Assembly (NCBI GenBank): GCA_022579005.1
Contig: MU401511.1
Location: 124,001-188,000 of the forward strand
Source: Poronia punctata
Taxonomy: Eukaryota > Ascomycota > Sordariomycetes > Xylariales > Xylariaceae
DNA length: 64,000 nt
Direction of reading: 5' to 3'
Under the pieces are notes generated by a model. That model had not been told where the DNA came from. It saw only the letters and a program-made list of their open reading frames with translations, and ran no database searches. Below, piece by piece: positions 34,822 to 47,916 of the stretch; the stretch's first letter is position 1; each line of letters begins with the position of its first letter. The position numbers and the translations under genes were made by a program.

Positions 34822-36979
34822 CTAGCTACTGCTGCCCCTTGTTTTACTCGTACAGCAATCGCCAGCATCGGTAGTGATTCGATCAGCCACCTGTCTTCCC
34901 AGTTCGCAGCTATCGGCGACGACCTCCCTTTCCTCTTCGCCAAAGTCTCGCGCAAGGACGTCGCAGAGCTTGGCTAATTCGACATCTTTGGCCGAGAGGC
35001 CAGAGGGGACGTGGGTTATCCAGCGGATATATGTTGTATTATAGACCTAGAAAAAGGGGGGGAGGGGGGAATGGTTTGGTTTGTTAGAAATGTATACGGG
35101 AATGAAAGTGACGAGAAGGTTCAAAAAGAGAAAAAGGAAAAAGTTGAGTAAGTGTATTTGGGATTGAAAAGGAACCGGGTGAAAAAAGTGTGTGTGATGA
35201 CAGAGACACGACACGACACGACACGACACGATACAGGGGTTCGCGAAAAATGGGGGAAATACCTAGTCAGTTAGGTATCGGGAGAGTCGATTCGGACTTT
35301 GCGCTGAGATGTACGTGATTGGATACAGATGAAATCAGGGGAATGTATGTATGTATGTATGTATGTATTCTCGCTTATGATGTTCCGTTGAGAGGGCCGA
35401 ATATAGGGACAAGAGTGGGGAGATGAACGAACGAACGAACGACAGTGCAACCCGAGAGATGTGAGTCGAGGTAAGTAACTTAGGCGATTATCCTTTCAAG
35501 GATGAGGTGGTCTCTCCCCCTGAGAACAAGATAAAAGATCCAGGGATATCCTAGCATGTAAAAATTCGCAACATAACATCTGAATACGGGAGTGTGACAG
35601 GACAGGACAGGCCGAGGCCGCGCGCGATTCATCAATTGTCGACTACTTACGTTGGACCACTCTGGGTGGTGATTCTTCAACTTGCATTGCAACGAGACAG
35701 CCGTCATGAAGTCCTACAGTGCGGGATATGTTAGCCGAGGAGAGAAAAAACAACAACCCGGTTGTTGTTGGTTTGGCCCAAATTTTGTTTGCATTTGTAT
35801 ACAGCCAACAAGTCTCCCTCCAAGGGTGGTAGTGGTTGTTGGTTGGGTGGTGATCCATGTTTTTTTTCATGCACTTGCTGTCGAAACCCTTACGGCATAA
35901 ATGATTTGCCTCTGAGCGAATAGAATCTCAAAAGAAATGGGCGAGACCAAAGTTACATCCTAACTCCCTCTTTAGACCTGCCTGCTTCGCTACCCTACAT
36001 GTAGCCTCTATCAGGTATGGTAGCCTGTTCGCCGGGATCAATTCCAACATGTACGGCTGGCCCGTCGTAGGTTGCATGTAACGTTTTAATGCCGTCAGCA
36101 GGGAGAGAGAGGAGAGTAGAAGGCAGCCAAGCAGGCAGGCTCTGGGACCTGGTAGTGAACTGGTACTATTGCCCACAATCTCACAAAAGCAGCCCAACTA
36201 TCCAATCGACATCGATAAAATGGCCGAGAAATTAGGTAAACGTACGGCACGGATATCTGTTGGCAACAAAGCCATACCGAACCCCTTGGTACTCTGCAAC
36301 GAGATTACAACGCAACCCAAGCCAAGCCTACATGTGCTGCGCCGCATCACGGACTGCGGAATCGCGACTAGGTGGAGGTCAAAGTTGGCACGCCGGCCAT
36401 TCTTGCGCTCGCACCCGGTAAGGCTGTCGTTGGTGGCCATGATATCAAGATAGCCGTACAATAAAGCTTTATGGTGCGGTTGCGTATTCGATGCGAGGTA
36501 GATTAAAAGGCCAAGGGAGACTCGTCTGGGAGGGCGACAACAACTGGCTGAAAAGAAGGGCAAAATTGTGAATGAATGAAACTAGGTAGACGCTCTAGAC
36601 TTACCCATGTCTTTGTAAAGTTCTTAAACTTGAAGCTCCTCTCCAGGCCTTTCCCGCTGGGAATCAGCGTCCAACGTCCCCCTTTTCCAGCCGAGCTTAA
36701 CAGCTCTTGGAGAGCAGCCGTCAACGCGGCTTCGTCCACGCCAGCCGAGAACTTGACAGTCGTCTCTCCTTCCGCTGCAGTGGGGGCGGCGACCGTGGCG
36801 GAGGCGGAGGATGAGGATGTTTGAATAGGCCGTGACATAGTCGAAGAGGTAGGCAGGGACCACGCCGTGGCTCTCCACTTGCTAACGGCCGAGACTAATG
36901 TCGGAAGAACTCTCACGCTTCTTCTCACGGATAAGGCACCGGTGCCACGCAGTGCGGCGCCGGCCTGGTAAGCAAACAT
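34822..36979 (-). CDS. Pterin-4a-carbinolamine dehydratase (DCoH family)
   Basis: Three exons, 36979-36605, 35713-35651 and 35046-34822, join in phase 0 to 220 aa. Introns are 891 nt (GTAAGT...CTGTAG) and 604 nt (GTAAGT...TTCTAG), far longer than others here. The middle exon codes just 21 residues and holds the active-site block NHHPEWSN; exon 3 continues VYNTTYIRWITHVPSGLSAK and DVELAK, the second half of the signature. Exon 1 gives an N-terminus that looks mitochondrial (MFAYQAGAALRGTGALSVRR) and the RWTLIPSGKGLERSFKFKNF strand region. The enzyme dehydrates 4a-hydroxy-tetrahydropterin during cofactor recycling. Single-exon reading would miss two of the three exons. Confidence 0.88.
35206..35441. 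repeat. Cluster of simple repeats inside the dehydratase intron 2
   Basis: Three unrelated microsatellites lie within 240 bp: five copies of ACACG (35206-35230), a run of ATGT (about 35343-35368) and a run of GAAC (about 35425-35441). Confidence 0.9.
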
Positions 36980-39900
36980 CCGTCTACTCGTACCTTTCTT
37001 TGAAGGGAGACAGACCCGTCTCAGCTTAGTAATTTCTCACGTAATAACACGTAATAACACGTAGTTTCTATTAACGTCTCCGGAATCAAAAACGCGGCTC
37101 GGTTCAATTTTGATCAGTTGATGCACATGTACGCGTAGTTAGGGTAATTTAATGGCCGGCCGAGATCGATCGATCAGACATGGGTTTATCATGTTGAGCC
37201 AGAAAACCTGCATATACACAGTAGGTAACAAATATACACAGTGGGGAGCAACGTGTGACTGATAACAATCTTGATTGTGACCGGGTTTGTTCCTGTATTG
37301 TGATATTTCGGCGTTACCTACTCGTTGGAGCATTACCTTGAATGGAACTATCAATGCTTTTTAGGCAAATCCGAATCCGAAAGACCCCCATCAAGACAGT
37401 CGCAAACTCATCGGCGATTAGTAATGTACTTGTTTGTACGAGTATGAGGTCGGTAGGTAAAGTACCTACCTACCTCTACTACAAGTACTACACGTACTAT
37501 CTACTACCTCACGGTAGTACCTAACGAAGGACAGATTATGCAGATGGGTAGCATCACCCGCGCGCGACTTATGTAAGTTGTGCAAATACCTCTAGTTTAG
37601 GTAATCCAACTAAGTTAATTAAGTTACGTTGTAGACACTACTAAAACACCAAGAAGAGTTTGTTCCTCTTTAGGAATGACTAGACTAGAGACCCTAGACT
37701 TTCCTAAATGAGACTACCTACGGACTATATTGAATAGAATATTAGAAGTACACGACTATTGTAGGCTGTAGACATGATATGTACAGGTAGAAACGTGGAC
37801 GTTGGTTGAGATAGGTTAGGTACATACTTTTCCAAGCCCTCGGCAATAGTAGTTAAATACTCTTTCTCTGTAACGTTTTATATTTGACCATCTCCTCTTT
37901 TGTATGTCTTACATATTTCAATTCCACCAACCTATACGTTCATATAGTCTACTATTATCTACACATATCTATGTCCGTATTTGGCCGAGCCAGGATGCAC
38001 AGATCTGCTGCAAATTGAAGCTTCATAGTAAAGATGATTTCTTGTGTGACTAGGAACGAGATGTATCACAGGGATTCCTTGGCCCCTTTGTAGACCGACA
38101 CCTCTAGATGTGGGCCTTGGATTGTACCTAAGTGACCTAAATGTGTCAGTACGGTCTCCTATCATCTATGCTCGCAACGGTAGCAACATTGCCGGTTCTT
38201 AGTAGGTATATTTAATGTTGAATACCTACCTCTGTGCTGATGCGACGCGTGGATTAATCCGCCTTACGTACGTATGTACATACACGTAATCAAAGCTGAT
38301 TACCAACATGATTAAGAAAACAGAGAGATACTGGTGATGTACATACCTAATATTATGTGACCAAAGGCTATAGCCTATACCATTGCCCTGGGACAGGATC
38401 CCAGTGTGGTACATGCAATGTTAAAACGTGCGACCTCAAATGCGCAGCATAAACGAGTTAAGCGATAACTGACTATCCGAATAGTATTCGCATCCAGGAT
38501 CCTCTCCTTTCTCACCCGGACTTCAGGATCCCTTGCATATGTAGGCTGCTAGGGTCTTGGGTACCTAGTCCTCAGCCCAACACAAGCCGAAGTGCCCCAC
38601 GGCCGAAAAGTGCCTCTCCCTGGCATTCGGGGATAAGCCGCGCGGCCGAAATCCGCAAGCCAAACATCATAAAAAGGACATGACAGTCCATTCCAGCGCT
38701 TCATAGTACCTACGCCCTTTCCTATAGGATGTAGTGGCCGGATTGCCTCTCTCTAGTGTAAGCTCAGTTGCGATAGAGTGCCATGCTATGTCCCATTTTA
38801 CGCAAATGTGGCCTTTTTCGAGTAACGAGACGGCGCACGGGAGATGTGAATGTATCTAACCTACCAATCTCCAAAACTTCAGCGGCCGCCCACGGCCTGG
38901 TCCAGTTGGCTTTACGAACCGGAACTTCTGAGAACGAGCCAGATTACTGTTCTCTCCCGTCATCTTCCGCGATTGTATCTCGTCGGTTTCAGCTAAGTGA
39001 TCGAGGAGAAGATGTGATCGGTGATGGACATATTCGCTAAGGGATGGCGTATTTCGGAGCGTATTTGTAGATGATGATTAAGACGTTTCAGGACGCCGTG
39101 CGGTACCGATACACTCCCGGGCACCGAACCACTACATATGCCACAGCATACGAGTAGGTATTCTAGGGCGGAAAGCCCTGGTGCTAGGAGGTATAGAAGC
39201 CCCACTCCCCATACGGCGTATGTGTGAAACCACAATACCCCGGTACCCAATCGTAGGGATGTGTCTTACCCGCAAACCTACATATGCAAAGTAAGCAAGC
39301 TGTCACGGGGAAAGACATGGGTAATTTTACTACATTGGGCGGAACGGCGGAACTGATTGCCCAGCGCCAACCTGGCACGCTGGTTGCTCGGACTCGTCTG
39401 CTGAGTCATATTGGACTCACATTGTCGCACACCCAGGGTGTGTTGCAATGTTTACGAGATGTAGATCGTGGCGAGCTGCAAGATATTGACCCAGCCGTAG
39501 CACTTGGGCATCGCGAGAATAAAGAAAGAGCAAGCCATATATCGGACTATAAGCTCGCTATCATGGAGACGACGAGCGATGGCAAGTTCGATCGTAACTT
39601 GGGCATATACTCCTACTTTATTAGTGAACTGTTATACAAACTTATTACTAAGCTTGATCCTGTCTTGGGTTGATCTTGCGAGACTCCACGAATTCAGCCG
39701 CGATAATCACAAACGGAGGTGACGGAAGTCAAGGTTGCATACCATATTTTGTAATCATCCTAGGTTAAACCTGGCCGGATGAGACACATGAATCTGTACA
39801 GACTCATGTGCGCTTTTCAAATTGCTAGAGCGTTCTTCGTACGGCTTAATGCCTGACCTATACGCAGCTGAGTCCTAGCATTAAGATGGTGGGTTGGACC

Positions 39901-42900
39901 TACTGAGTATATGGAGTGCAGGCACGCAGGATACCTTACGGTCTATATATACATATAGTACCAGACATTATACGATCTTGGCAGTACCTCGGTGGCTGGC
40001 TGACTCCTGACGGACTACTAGTAAGACATCCGGGATGCATAAGAGGGAGAATATGTGTACAAAAAAGGGGATATAATGTTATATCGTGCTAACTCTGGGT
40101 TCTGTCGGAGCAATACATCATCAGGAGAGTCAGCCGGGGACAATACCTACCATGATCACTTTCGTTTCCACGCATCCCTTTGACGAACGGATACAACCAA
40201 AAGACATACCGCGAGTGTAGGTGGTATGTAGTAGGTATGAGAAGAATATCGGACAAAAGCCATAGGTACCTTAATCTACGAGTAGTCGTTGTGGTAAGTC
40301 GGGGCTGAGGTTGTGGCGTTAATAACGCGAATCCTTGTTCCTGCCATAAATATTACTAGGTGAGGTAGGTATGACGGACGAGTACCTACGAGTATCGTGC
40401 CTGCTGGGAATTTACGATACAAATTTGCTGCATCACGACACTATATCCAGATCTGAACTAACCACATACATCTACCTACACGTACCTAGGCCATATTCCT
40501 CCTTATATCTATTATACTACTCGTAGGTAGAGGGCTAGACATACTGAAGCTGAATGTTTTCAAAACTGAAGCCTCCAACCCCCTTTTTTGTAATGAGAAC
40601 AACATAGGAACATCCATGCATGTCTTTACCTCTACCGTGTAGGTACCGTGTAACGTTGGACCGAGCTAACATACACGGGGTTTAGTAAGAAATCGTGTAA
40701 GGCGAATGTGAATTGGGGACGTTCTTCAACTTCGACTTCAGCCTAGGTATTATCCTGATTGCGAAACGGGTTCTGGATGTGCCACTGCTGCAGAAATGCA
40801 ATAATGAGAGTTACCTACCTACGTAATACCCTAGGTTACTACGCGTACTGGTCGGCAGAATGAATTACATGTGGAGGCACGTATTTAACGTTGGCCGACG
40901 GACTTTACGCTGATGACTAATGACAAAGGAAGCCGAAATGTCACATTCACATTCACATGGCCTCGGCGGGGGGCGGGGCTCAGGGCCTCATCAAGTTGAG
41001 GAATAGGTACTTTAGGCACGGGGTAGGTTACCATGTCAGGCTGCAAATTATGTAATAGCGGTGCAAATCACCGGATGACAAGGACGGGCCCTCCCAGTAT
41101 TTCGGGGTAGTGGAATTTGGTGACGAGAAAGGCTAGGGGGGGCTGCTTAACCCCTATCTGATCTCCGCCCCGAAGGAGGTCACAATGAGAGACCATCGGA
41201 AGAATTGAGAAAAGCAAAGGAAAAGAGACTACAAAAGGGTAAATAGAAAGGGGAAATTGGAAATAGTAGCGGGATTTCTAGACAGCCTAACCTAGACATG
41301 TCTAAAGCTCAACTCAATCATTGAATCTCTTTTACCCGACCTTCTCTCCGAACGGATAGCAAAACGTGCAACACAAAGCAATTCGCATAGAGTACCACAA
41401 TACCTGAGGGTTTGAACTACAGCCGCGGAGAGATCGGCAGGGATATTACTAAAGCTAATGTAACCCGAAAACGCGAAGGCTACTTTGGTAGGATTCACTC
41501 TTTCTTTTTTACTGACCGTTCAGCTGCAACGCCAAAATGTGCAAATACCTCTTCACATAGAATAGGTAATCTACAAGGAAATTTAAGAGGGAAAAAAGTA
41601 CCCAACTACAAGTAAGTTGCTATGCCTCATGTAAGGCAGATCTTAGACTGGTAAATGAGAATCAGTCGCTTCGCCAAGAGTGTAACCAACACAGCATACT
41701 ACCGTAGCACCGGTCCAGTGCAGAGTTATTAAGTTCAGGAAAGAGAGACGAGGGAAAGGGAAGGTCAAAAATGCCGATATGCTGCCGGCGGCCGCGGCGA
41801 ACAATTGGACACCGCTAAGCGATACAAGGATTTGTTGACTGCTTGTGACGGTCGTTAGCTGCACCGGCTGTCCTAATACCACAAAATGGGATTTATAGAG
41901 CTGAGCTAGCCTCTAGCTTCTTATGATCATGCCAATGTCTCCGTTAAAATGTCACTATTTAGGTATTCAGAGGAAACAAAACAACTTCTGTTTGGTCCGT
42001 TCGGATATCTCGCCTTGGCGATAAGGCGATAGTGCCAGATTAGGTAAAACAACAGAGAGACGGTCAGGTACCTACCTTAGTCTAGGTAGTCTAGGTAGTC
42101 TAGGTACCGTCATTACCTAAGGTAAACACCCCAAAAGTCCCTGCTCGGGCATCTAACTAGTCTTATTACTAATCAATTTCACAGCTTCTAGGTTTTAGGC
42201 TGGTACACTTGCTAACCATGAGTTCCCTCTGGTAGACTTCCCAAATGCATGCCTATGTACATGAGATCCAGATCCAGATTCTCTTCAGCCCAAAAGGTGC
42301 AGGTGCTATAAGTGTTTGGCACGGTGGTTGTTCTACCGATGTGTGCAAAGGAAGGTATGCAGTGTGCTATGATGGCCGTAGGTGGCAGACCAGATCAAGG
42401 GAAGACAAGGACAGTGGATGTGGAGACACGGCCGCTTTCCTTATGTGTAGATTTCCTAATACAACATGTAACCTAGGTAGGTGATGACTAACTCGGTGAC
42501 ATCCCGTTTTAAACTGCCGTACCTTTTAGTATTTACAGACATATTCCACGCATTCCCCGGGAAATACCAGAACTGCAGCACATTATATATATTGTGCAAC
42601 AGCCCCTACCCCTATCAAACCTACTACACGTACTCGTACATATGTAAAAGATGCTGTACCGTCAAGTAGGTAAGGTGCAAAGAATGTTGAGGCTCTAGTA
42701 CTAGGTAGTAATAGTGATATGTACTACTGCTGGTTGTGACGTAAGCAACACGCTGCTTTACTTACAAGCTACGTGTAATTGCATCGACTCCTGAAAAATA
42801 AAAGAGAGCGGAAATTAGGAAGTGGGAACGGGAACTTTTGTACAATACGTGTAGTACACGTATAAGGAGGCCGGATATACTTGGTAGAAAGTAACAAAGG

Positions 42901-44496
42901 TAAATTTCATTTGCAGTATAGAGATAAACCCAAGACTTCTTTAATCAGTATTGCAAGCATTTAATATAATATATACTAGGTACCTCTAGGTTATATATAG
43001 GGTATTCTATATTACTCAAACCTATAGTTTATTATTTAAAGTTTTGATATAATCAGTGCTTGTGCCTTCGCAACTTAAACAGCTCTTTATCTTTAGTCGG
43101 CTTTAAAGTCAAGCATTAGGTTAGCTATCAGCTACCTATTAGCTGCATGTGCTTAGGTAGGTAGGTATATTTTATACATACTACGTAAATATCCTGCTTA
43201 CTTGCATTACTAGATAGCATCACCCAGCTAAGCGTCCGGGAGGCGTATGTTTTGTGTTGCACACACGCCTTCTATTTATACGGGTATAAATATTAATTTG
43301 TTGATTGCCTTTTATTACTTGGGCTTCTAGACCTTATCTACGTGTAGTTGCTATACCTATCTACCTAGATATCAAGTCATTCTAAAACCGTCTTCGATTC
43401 ATAAACTCTGGTAAGGATACCTAATATACGCACCGTTATTGGCCCTTCCCCACTTCCCGTTGCGTGCAAGACTCTTGTAGGGCAGCCCTATGTGCCCTGG
43501 TAGCCATCTGTGTGCTACCTTCTCTACGCGTATATCGGTTCTGTCTAGCAGGCGTAAAGGTACCTAGTAGGGGTTAAGGCAATCAAGTCTAGTTTCTACC
43601 ACAGACTATTTTTTCTCTTAAAACTTGACCACTTGTATATGTGTTTTTAGTTACCGGCTAAAGCACCTAACCTTGGCCGATTCCCATCTTTGAACAACGA
43701 AGTCCGAAGTCCGTTGCAACAATTACAAGGACACGTACAGCCCAGAGATTCAGTCAGATAAATCCAACGTACGCATCAAAAGCTACAAGATATCGAGGCT
43801 GCCAGCATCTCCTAAGCTTTGTGGGAACATCGCCGGACTTTGTCGTCTTTTGAAAATACCAGAGGTGGCACTCAGTCTACGCCCCTGCAGCCCAATAAAT
43901 TACACCCGCCACACAATACAGCCTTCTTTTCACATGCGACTCTATCATCTGTGGACATTTCCACTTTATCGGTGATATAACTTGTTTGATAGGTAAGTTT
44001 TGCAAACGATATAGGCCCTACCATATCGGCGTCCTCCTACATCCTGTTGCGCAAGCATAGGTACATGTGTTCGGATGTACTATTCCAGAGGTTATGTGTT
44101 ATATCAAACACTTGCTGCACCTTGTCTGTCGCAACCTGCGGATTGCCATGGCTGCAGGCCGTGTATGTCCAAGATACCGGTCCCCTTTTGCATAAGTACC
44201 TAAGGTTACTAGGCTCGGGACTTCGCTCTTTGACTGGTTGGGGCTCTTTGTCATCACTGATCTCTGTACCAAGACCTTAGCGGGGTGCAATGGTCTGCGC
44301 GACTTGGCAGGACATCACCGAATGCTGACGGAACTTTTTGCCAGGTTATCTCCCGGGTATTGCATGCCGTATCAATATCTACCAGCGCATTACGCAACTT
44401 TCCGTTCACGTTTCACTGTCGCTTCAGTCGACCTGCTGCCACAGTCGGTATATGTACGACATATCGCCTAATGCTGAGTCAGCAGTTTCTTCGCAA
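36980..44496. other. Gene-poor spacer of 7.5 kb ahead of the bZIP gene
   Basis: I find no supportable gene. It holds dense TACCTAC/GTAGGTA and ACGAGTA words (for example 37440-37520, 40360-40510, 42060-42120), a threefold TAGTCTAGG repeat near 42079-42103, threefold CACGTAATAA near 37039-37062, and an AT-rich block at about 42930-43400. The frame at 39284-39673 (129 codons) lacks any resemblance. Part of the right end may be the bZIP promoter and leader. Confidence 0.5.
42930..43400. other. AT-rich block within the spacer
   Basis: Runs such as taatataatatatactaggt and gtttattatttaaagttttg stand out from the roughly even base composition elsewhere. It could be a mutated (RIP-like) old repeat, a matrix attachment stretch or simply spacer. 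I see no terminal repeats or coding debris. Confidence 0.4.
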
Positions 44497-46488
44497 ATGG
44501 AGAGCAAGGCCAGTAACTCTAGCAGCGGTAAGTTGCCGGTTTTTCTTTCCTTTGGTTTATTGCTGAATTACGTTACCCCTGTCCTGCCTACCACCCTCAT
44601 TGCCCTACCAGTCCCTACAGATCGCCAGTAGTACCTATCTAGTACTATGTCGTACCCAATATGTTCATTTCGTATACAATCGCCCGATTTAAGCCCATAT
44701 CGGCTACTTATCCAATACATGTACCGACATGTTTCCGCCTGTACCAACGGTACCTGTTCTACCTACAGGGGCTAGACTAGAGGAGCTGGAGTACCTACAT
44801 GCTCTGTTTCCTAAGTAGGTATCCAGCCTACATTACATAACCTTAGCACATCTAATAGGTACTTACTCATATGCGCAGCCCTTTTCCCCATGCAGCCGCC
44901 CCCCACCTTCCGTCCATCAACTACGAGTACCTACACGTACCTACACTACCATCTTTCAGAACCCCCCTGCAACGGAGGTACAAGTTGTACCTACCACCCC
45001 CATGCTAATACCGTTTAATCCCGCTCCACCGATTGATGTTGTTACCACATTCATATTTAATATGTAATCACGCATGTTTCCACCCAAGCCATTCTGGAAG
45101 CCGTTTTGGTGTTAATAAGCAGCGACGGTGTTGGAGACTCTTGCGATCCAGTATCTCATCTCTCCCAACTGCTTGCTCAGTAATCCACCTCCTTTTTCAT
45201 TTATTCTTTATTCAAGCCTTGCCTTGACCAGGCATTGTTTTACTCCATAATTCCCGCCCTCATATACGTAATAAGTGTCTCCTATCGACGAGGCTACCCA
45301 TCAATCATCTTCTTCTGGGGATTTTCGTTTGTTGCGTGTAAAACCGTACCGTATCCACTCAGTGGCGGAATAGGAACTAACGCGCTTGCGCGAGGAAGAA
45401 AGCTCGGACTCAGTCGCCGTTAAGAAGGAGGTTCCTGAACCGGACCGTTCAGGAAATAATCAACCCGCTCCTACGTTTGGCTTGACTGCAGCCTACGATC
45501 CCGGCCAACCTGCTGTACAGCTTCGCTCACTGGCGCCCTCGCAAGCACATGGATACGTATCGAGGGTAGGGCCGCAACCGTATAACCATATTCCATTTAG
45601 CCATCCGTATACTGGTCGAGCATCGGATAGAATGCAGAGAGGTGCCTCGTCGACGTCGGAAGAAATTGGCCCCGTGTCTGGATCACCGACCGCAAACAGT
45701 ATGGCTGCGCAAGGCATAATATCGCACGACCACGACCATGACCATGACCATGACCATGACGACGGAGATGGGAGGAAAGGGAACAAGCGAGAGTTATCGC
45801 AATCCAAGAGAGCTGCACAAAATAGGGCTGCACAGGTAAGCGGGACACCCTTGACTTGATTTATCATGCCGTCACAATGGCAGTCACCTGCCAGCCTCTG
45901 CCGGATGGTACTGTTTTTGAGCCCCGCTATCTATATACTGCGACTAGTCGGAGAGGGAAAGGGGGACGCTCCTGGAGACTTATTTTGGGAACTTTGCTAT
46001 GGGCCTGTGACGTATAGCTGACATGGCACCAGAGAGCGTTCCGGCAAAGAAAAGAACACTACATCAAGAAGCTCGAACAACAAGTGCGGGACTTTGGAGA
46101 GATGGAGATGTCCTACAAGTCGGTTCAGAATGACAACTACGCATTGAGAGAATACATCATCCAGCTGCAGTCTCGCCTCCTGGACTTGCAGGTCGAGGTT
46201 CCGCAGCCTCCCCCCAACGTGAATATTACGCCGCCGAACGCACAAGCCGTTGCGCGACAACCACATACCGGTGCGCCTGGTGAGCTCGGCGGTAATCCCA
46301 CCAACGCTGGGACCTTGGCAGATGTTGCGGCAGCCGTTGCTGGCCTGAGAGCCAACCCCCCAAACGAAGGAAATTACGGCAAAGCCACGTTTAAGACGGA
46401 GAATGGTATGCCACAGCATCACGGCGACGAAGTCCGAAGGCAGATGCCGACAGAGGGCTTACCACCTCCCTCTTCGTTACGAACCTAA
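44497..46488 (+). CDS. kapC: bZIP transcription factor, KapC type
   Basis: Certain parts are 45399-45835 and 46033-46488, separated by a 197-nt intron that falls exactly inside the basic region (NRAAQ|RAFRQRK), a common bZIP intron site. The basic region KRELSQSKRAAQNRAAQRAF is followed by leucine-zipper heptads (KKLEQQVRDFGEMEMSYKSV to LREYIIQLQSRLLDLQ), very like the KapC group. Just upstream is an HDHDHDHDHDHDD run. No ATG opens the long frame. I therefore propose a first exon 44497-44527 (MESKASNSSS) joined by an 872-nt intron (GTAAGT donor, AACTAAC branch, GAAG acceptor at 45398), giving 307 aa. That first exon is inference. Targets are unknown; the protein should act in the nucleus as a dimer. 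Confidence 0.7.
45724..45764 (+). repeat. CA(C/T)GAC repeat encoding a His-Asp run
   Basis: Six tandem hexamers of the type cacgac/catgac encode alternating His and Asp next to the bZIP basic region. Confidence 0.9.
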
Positions 46489-47916
46489 GCGGCTACTAAG
46501 GAAGATAGCCATACGTTCAGAGAATTAAAGATGTGCTCAATAGACGATGTGAGCTCTGAGAAGCTGAGCTTGTTATCCTCCATCTAGCGAAATACATCTG
46601 GGTGCGAAGGGAACAGCGAATTCTGGGCTTTTACGGGATAAATCTGGGACGGCTAGTTATAGGAGGATAGACGGGAAGGGCACTTACGTAAAAAAGCCGG
46701 GCTTGGGACTCAATTCCGTCTGTTTTATTGCCGGTGTTGTCCCTTCGGATATCTAGGGGCCGCAACCGAATCGCATGGCCTTTAGACGATAAGGGGTATT
46801 ATTATCAGGACTGGACGTTTCCGCAACCACATCCGACCTTGCTCACTGCAATTATGGGCTGGGCTGAACAGGGTTAGTTACGTATGTGAGGGCACCTGAC
46901 CAACGTATGTATGTTGTGTCATTCGGCGCATTGACTTTCGGCTCCTGCAGCCCAACCAAGGAATCTGCGTCGTTTTGTGCTATTCGCACCGAGGCTAAAC
47001 CATCCCTGTTTAACGCTATATTGGGTGCGATATCGCAGGTTAGTGAACAAAGTTCTTTAGCAGATGGATGGGCCTAATACCTACTATTATGATGACGTTT
47101 TAACACTTATGCGAAATGCGATGATATATGTATGCTTTGGCTATTGCTCAAGTATAACATTTGCTTCAACTATATGCACATGGGAGAATCTTTTTTTTTA
47201 AAAAGACGCGAGCGACCATCTGTCTAAGCGCTTTTTGTTCTTCTACTCGCCTGCGCCTCCCATTCCCACCTTGCTGCCTCCTAGAGGTAGTTATTCCTAG
47301 CTAAAGTATCCTTTGCCGCCGTAATACGGTGATACCACATACTATATACTATTAAGCTAACGGCATCCTTTTTTTGTTTGATGTAGCAAAGTCACCCAAT
47401 AAACGCCACCTTGAATATAAAAGCCTCTGCGCCCACTACGAACCCACACGGCTACCATCTTCACACTGCGCCCAGGGTGCGCCTACCGGGGAAGAAAAAT
47501 GTCCGACGCCATCCCTCATTCTTCCAGTGTAGCAAATCCTTTTCAGGGGTAATTGTTGCCCATATCGTGTTCCTGTTGTTGCAGAGCAGTCAGCAAAGGG
47601 TATCGTCGATGCAAAAGCGAGAAGGAAGCAGGGAGGGAGGTTGCTATCGTTGGAGTAGGTCGTTTTGAGGTGACACGAGAAGAGTGAATCAGGAAGTATG
47701 CTGCGACGCGAGACGTAATCTTCATGGTTGGGTGGCGTGGGGTGTAGAGATAGATGGGGAGGGTGGGATGGGGCAAGGAGTAACGCGGCAAAGCGCTTCA
47801 CCGTTCTCGCTTGTCCTCGACCGCCAAGGAGACAGAGGGTCAAAAGAAAAACGGGGAAAGGGGGGTGTCATCGTATCCCATAGACAGAAAAACCTGTCCG
47901 TTGTACTTGACAGTTG
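46489..47916. other. Convergent spacer between the bZIP gene and ARP5
   Basis: No supported gene over 1.4 kb. The frame at 47436-47843 (minus, 135 codons) overlaps the possible ARP5 3' end and has no domain resemblance. If ARP5 uses its last intron, coding would extend to 47840. Confidence 0.45.

Noticed and set aside
35206..35441. Microsatellites as a CRISPR-like or telomere-like array
   Set aside because: Three unrelated simple repeats without spacers; not a CRISPR array and not telomeric TTAGGG.
36198..36563. 121-codon minus frame within the dehydratase intron 1
   Set aside because: Considered as a nested gene, but it shows no domain, no usage typical of neighbours and overlaps the intron of a well-supported gene.
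39284..39673. 129-codon frame in the large spacer
   Set aside because: No family resemblance, no splice partners and an isolated position.
47436..47843. 135-codon minus frame next to ARP5
   Set aside because: Pro/His/Ser-rich, no domain; it overlaps the possible ARP5 terminal exon region.
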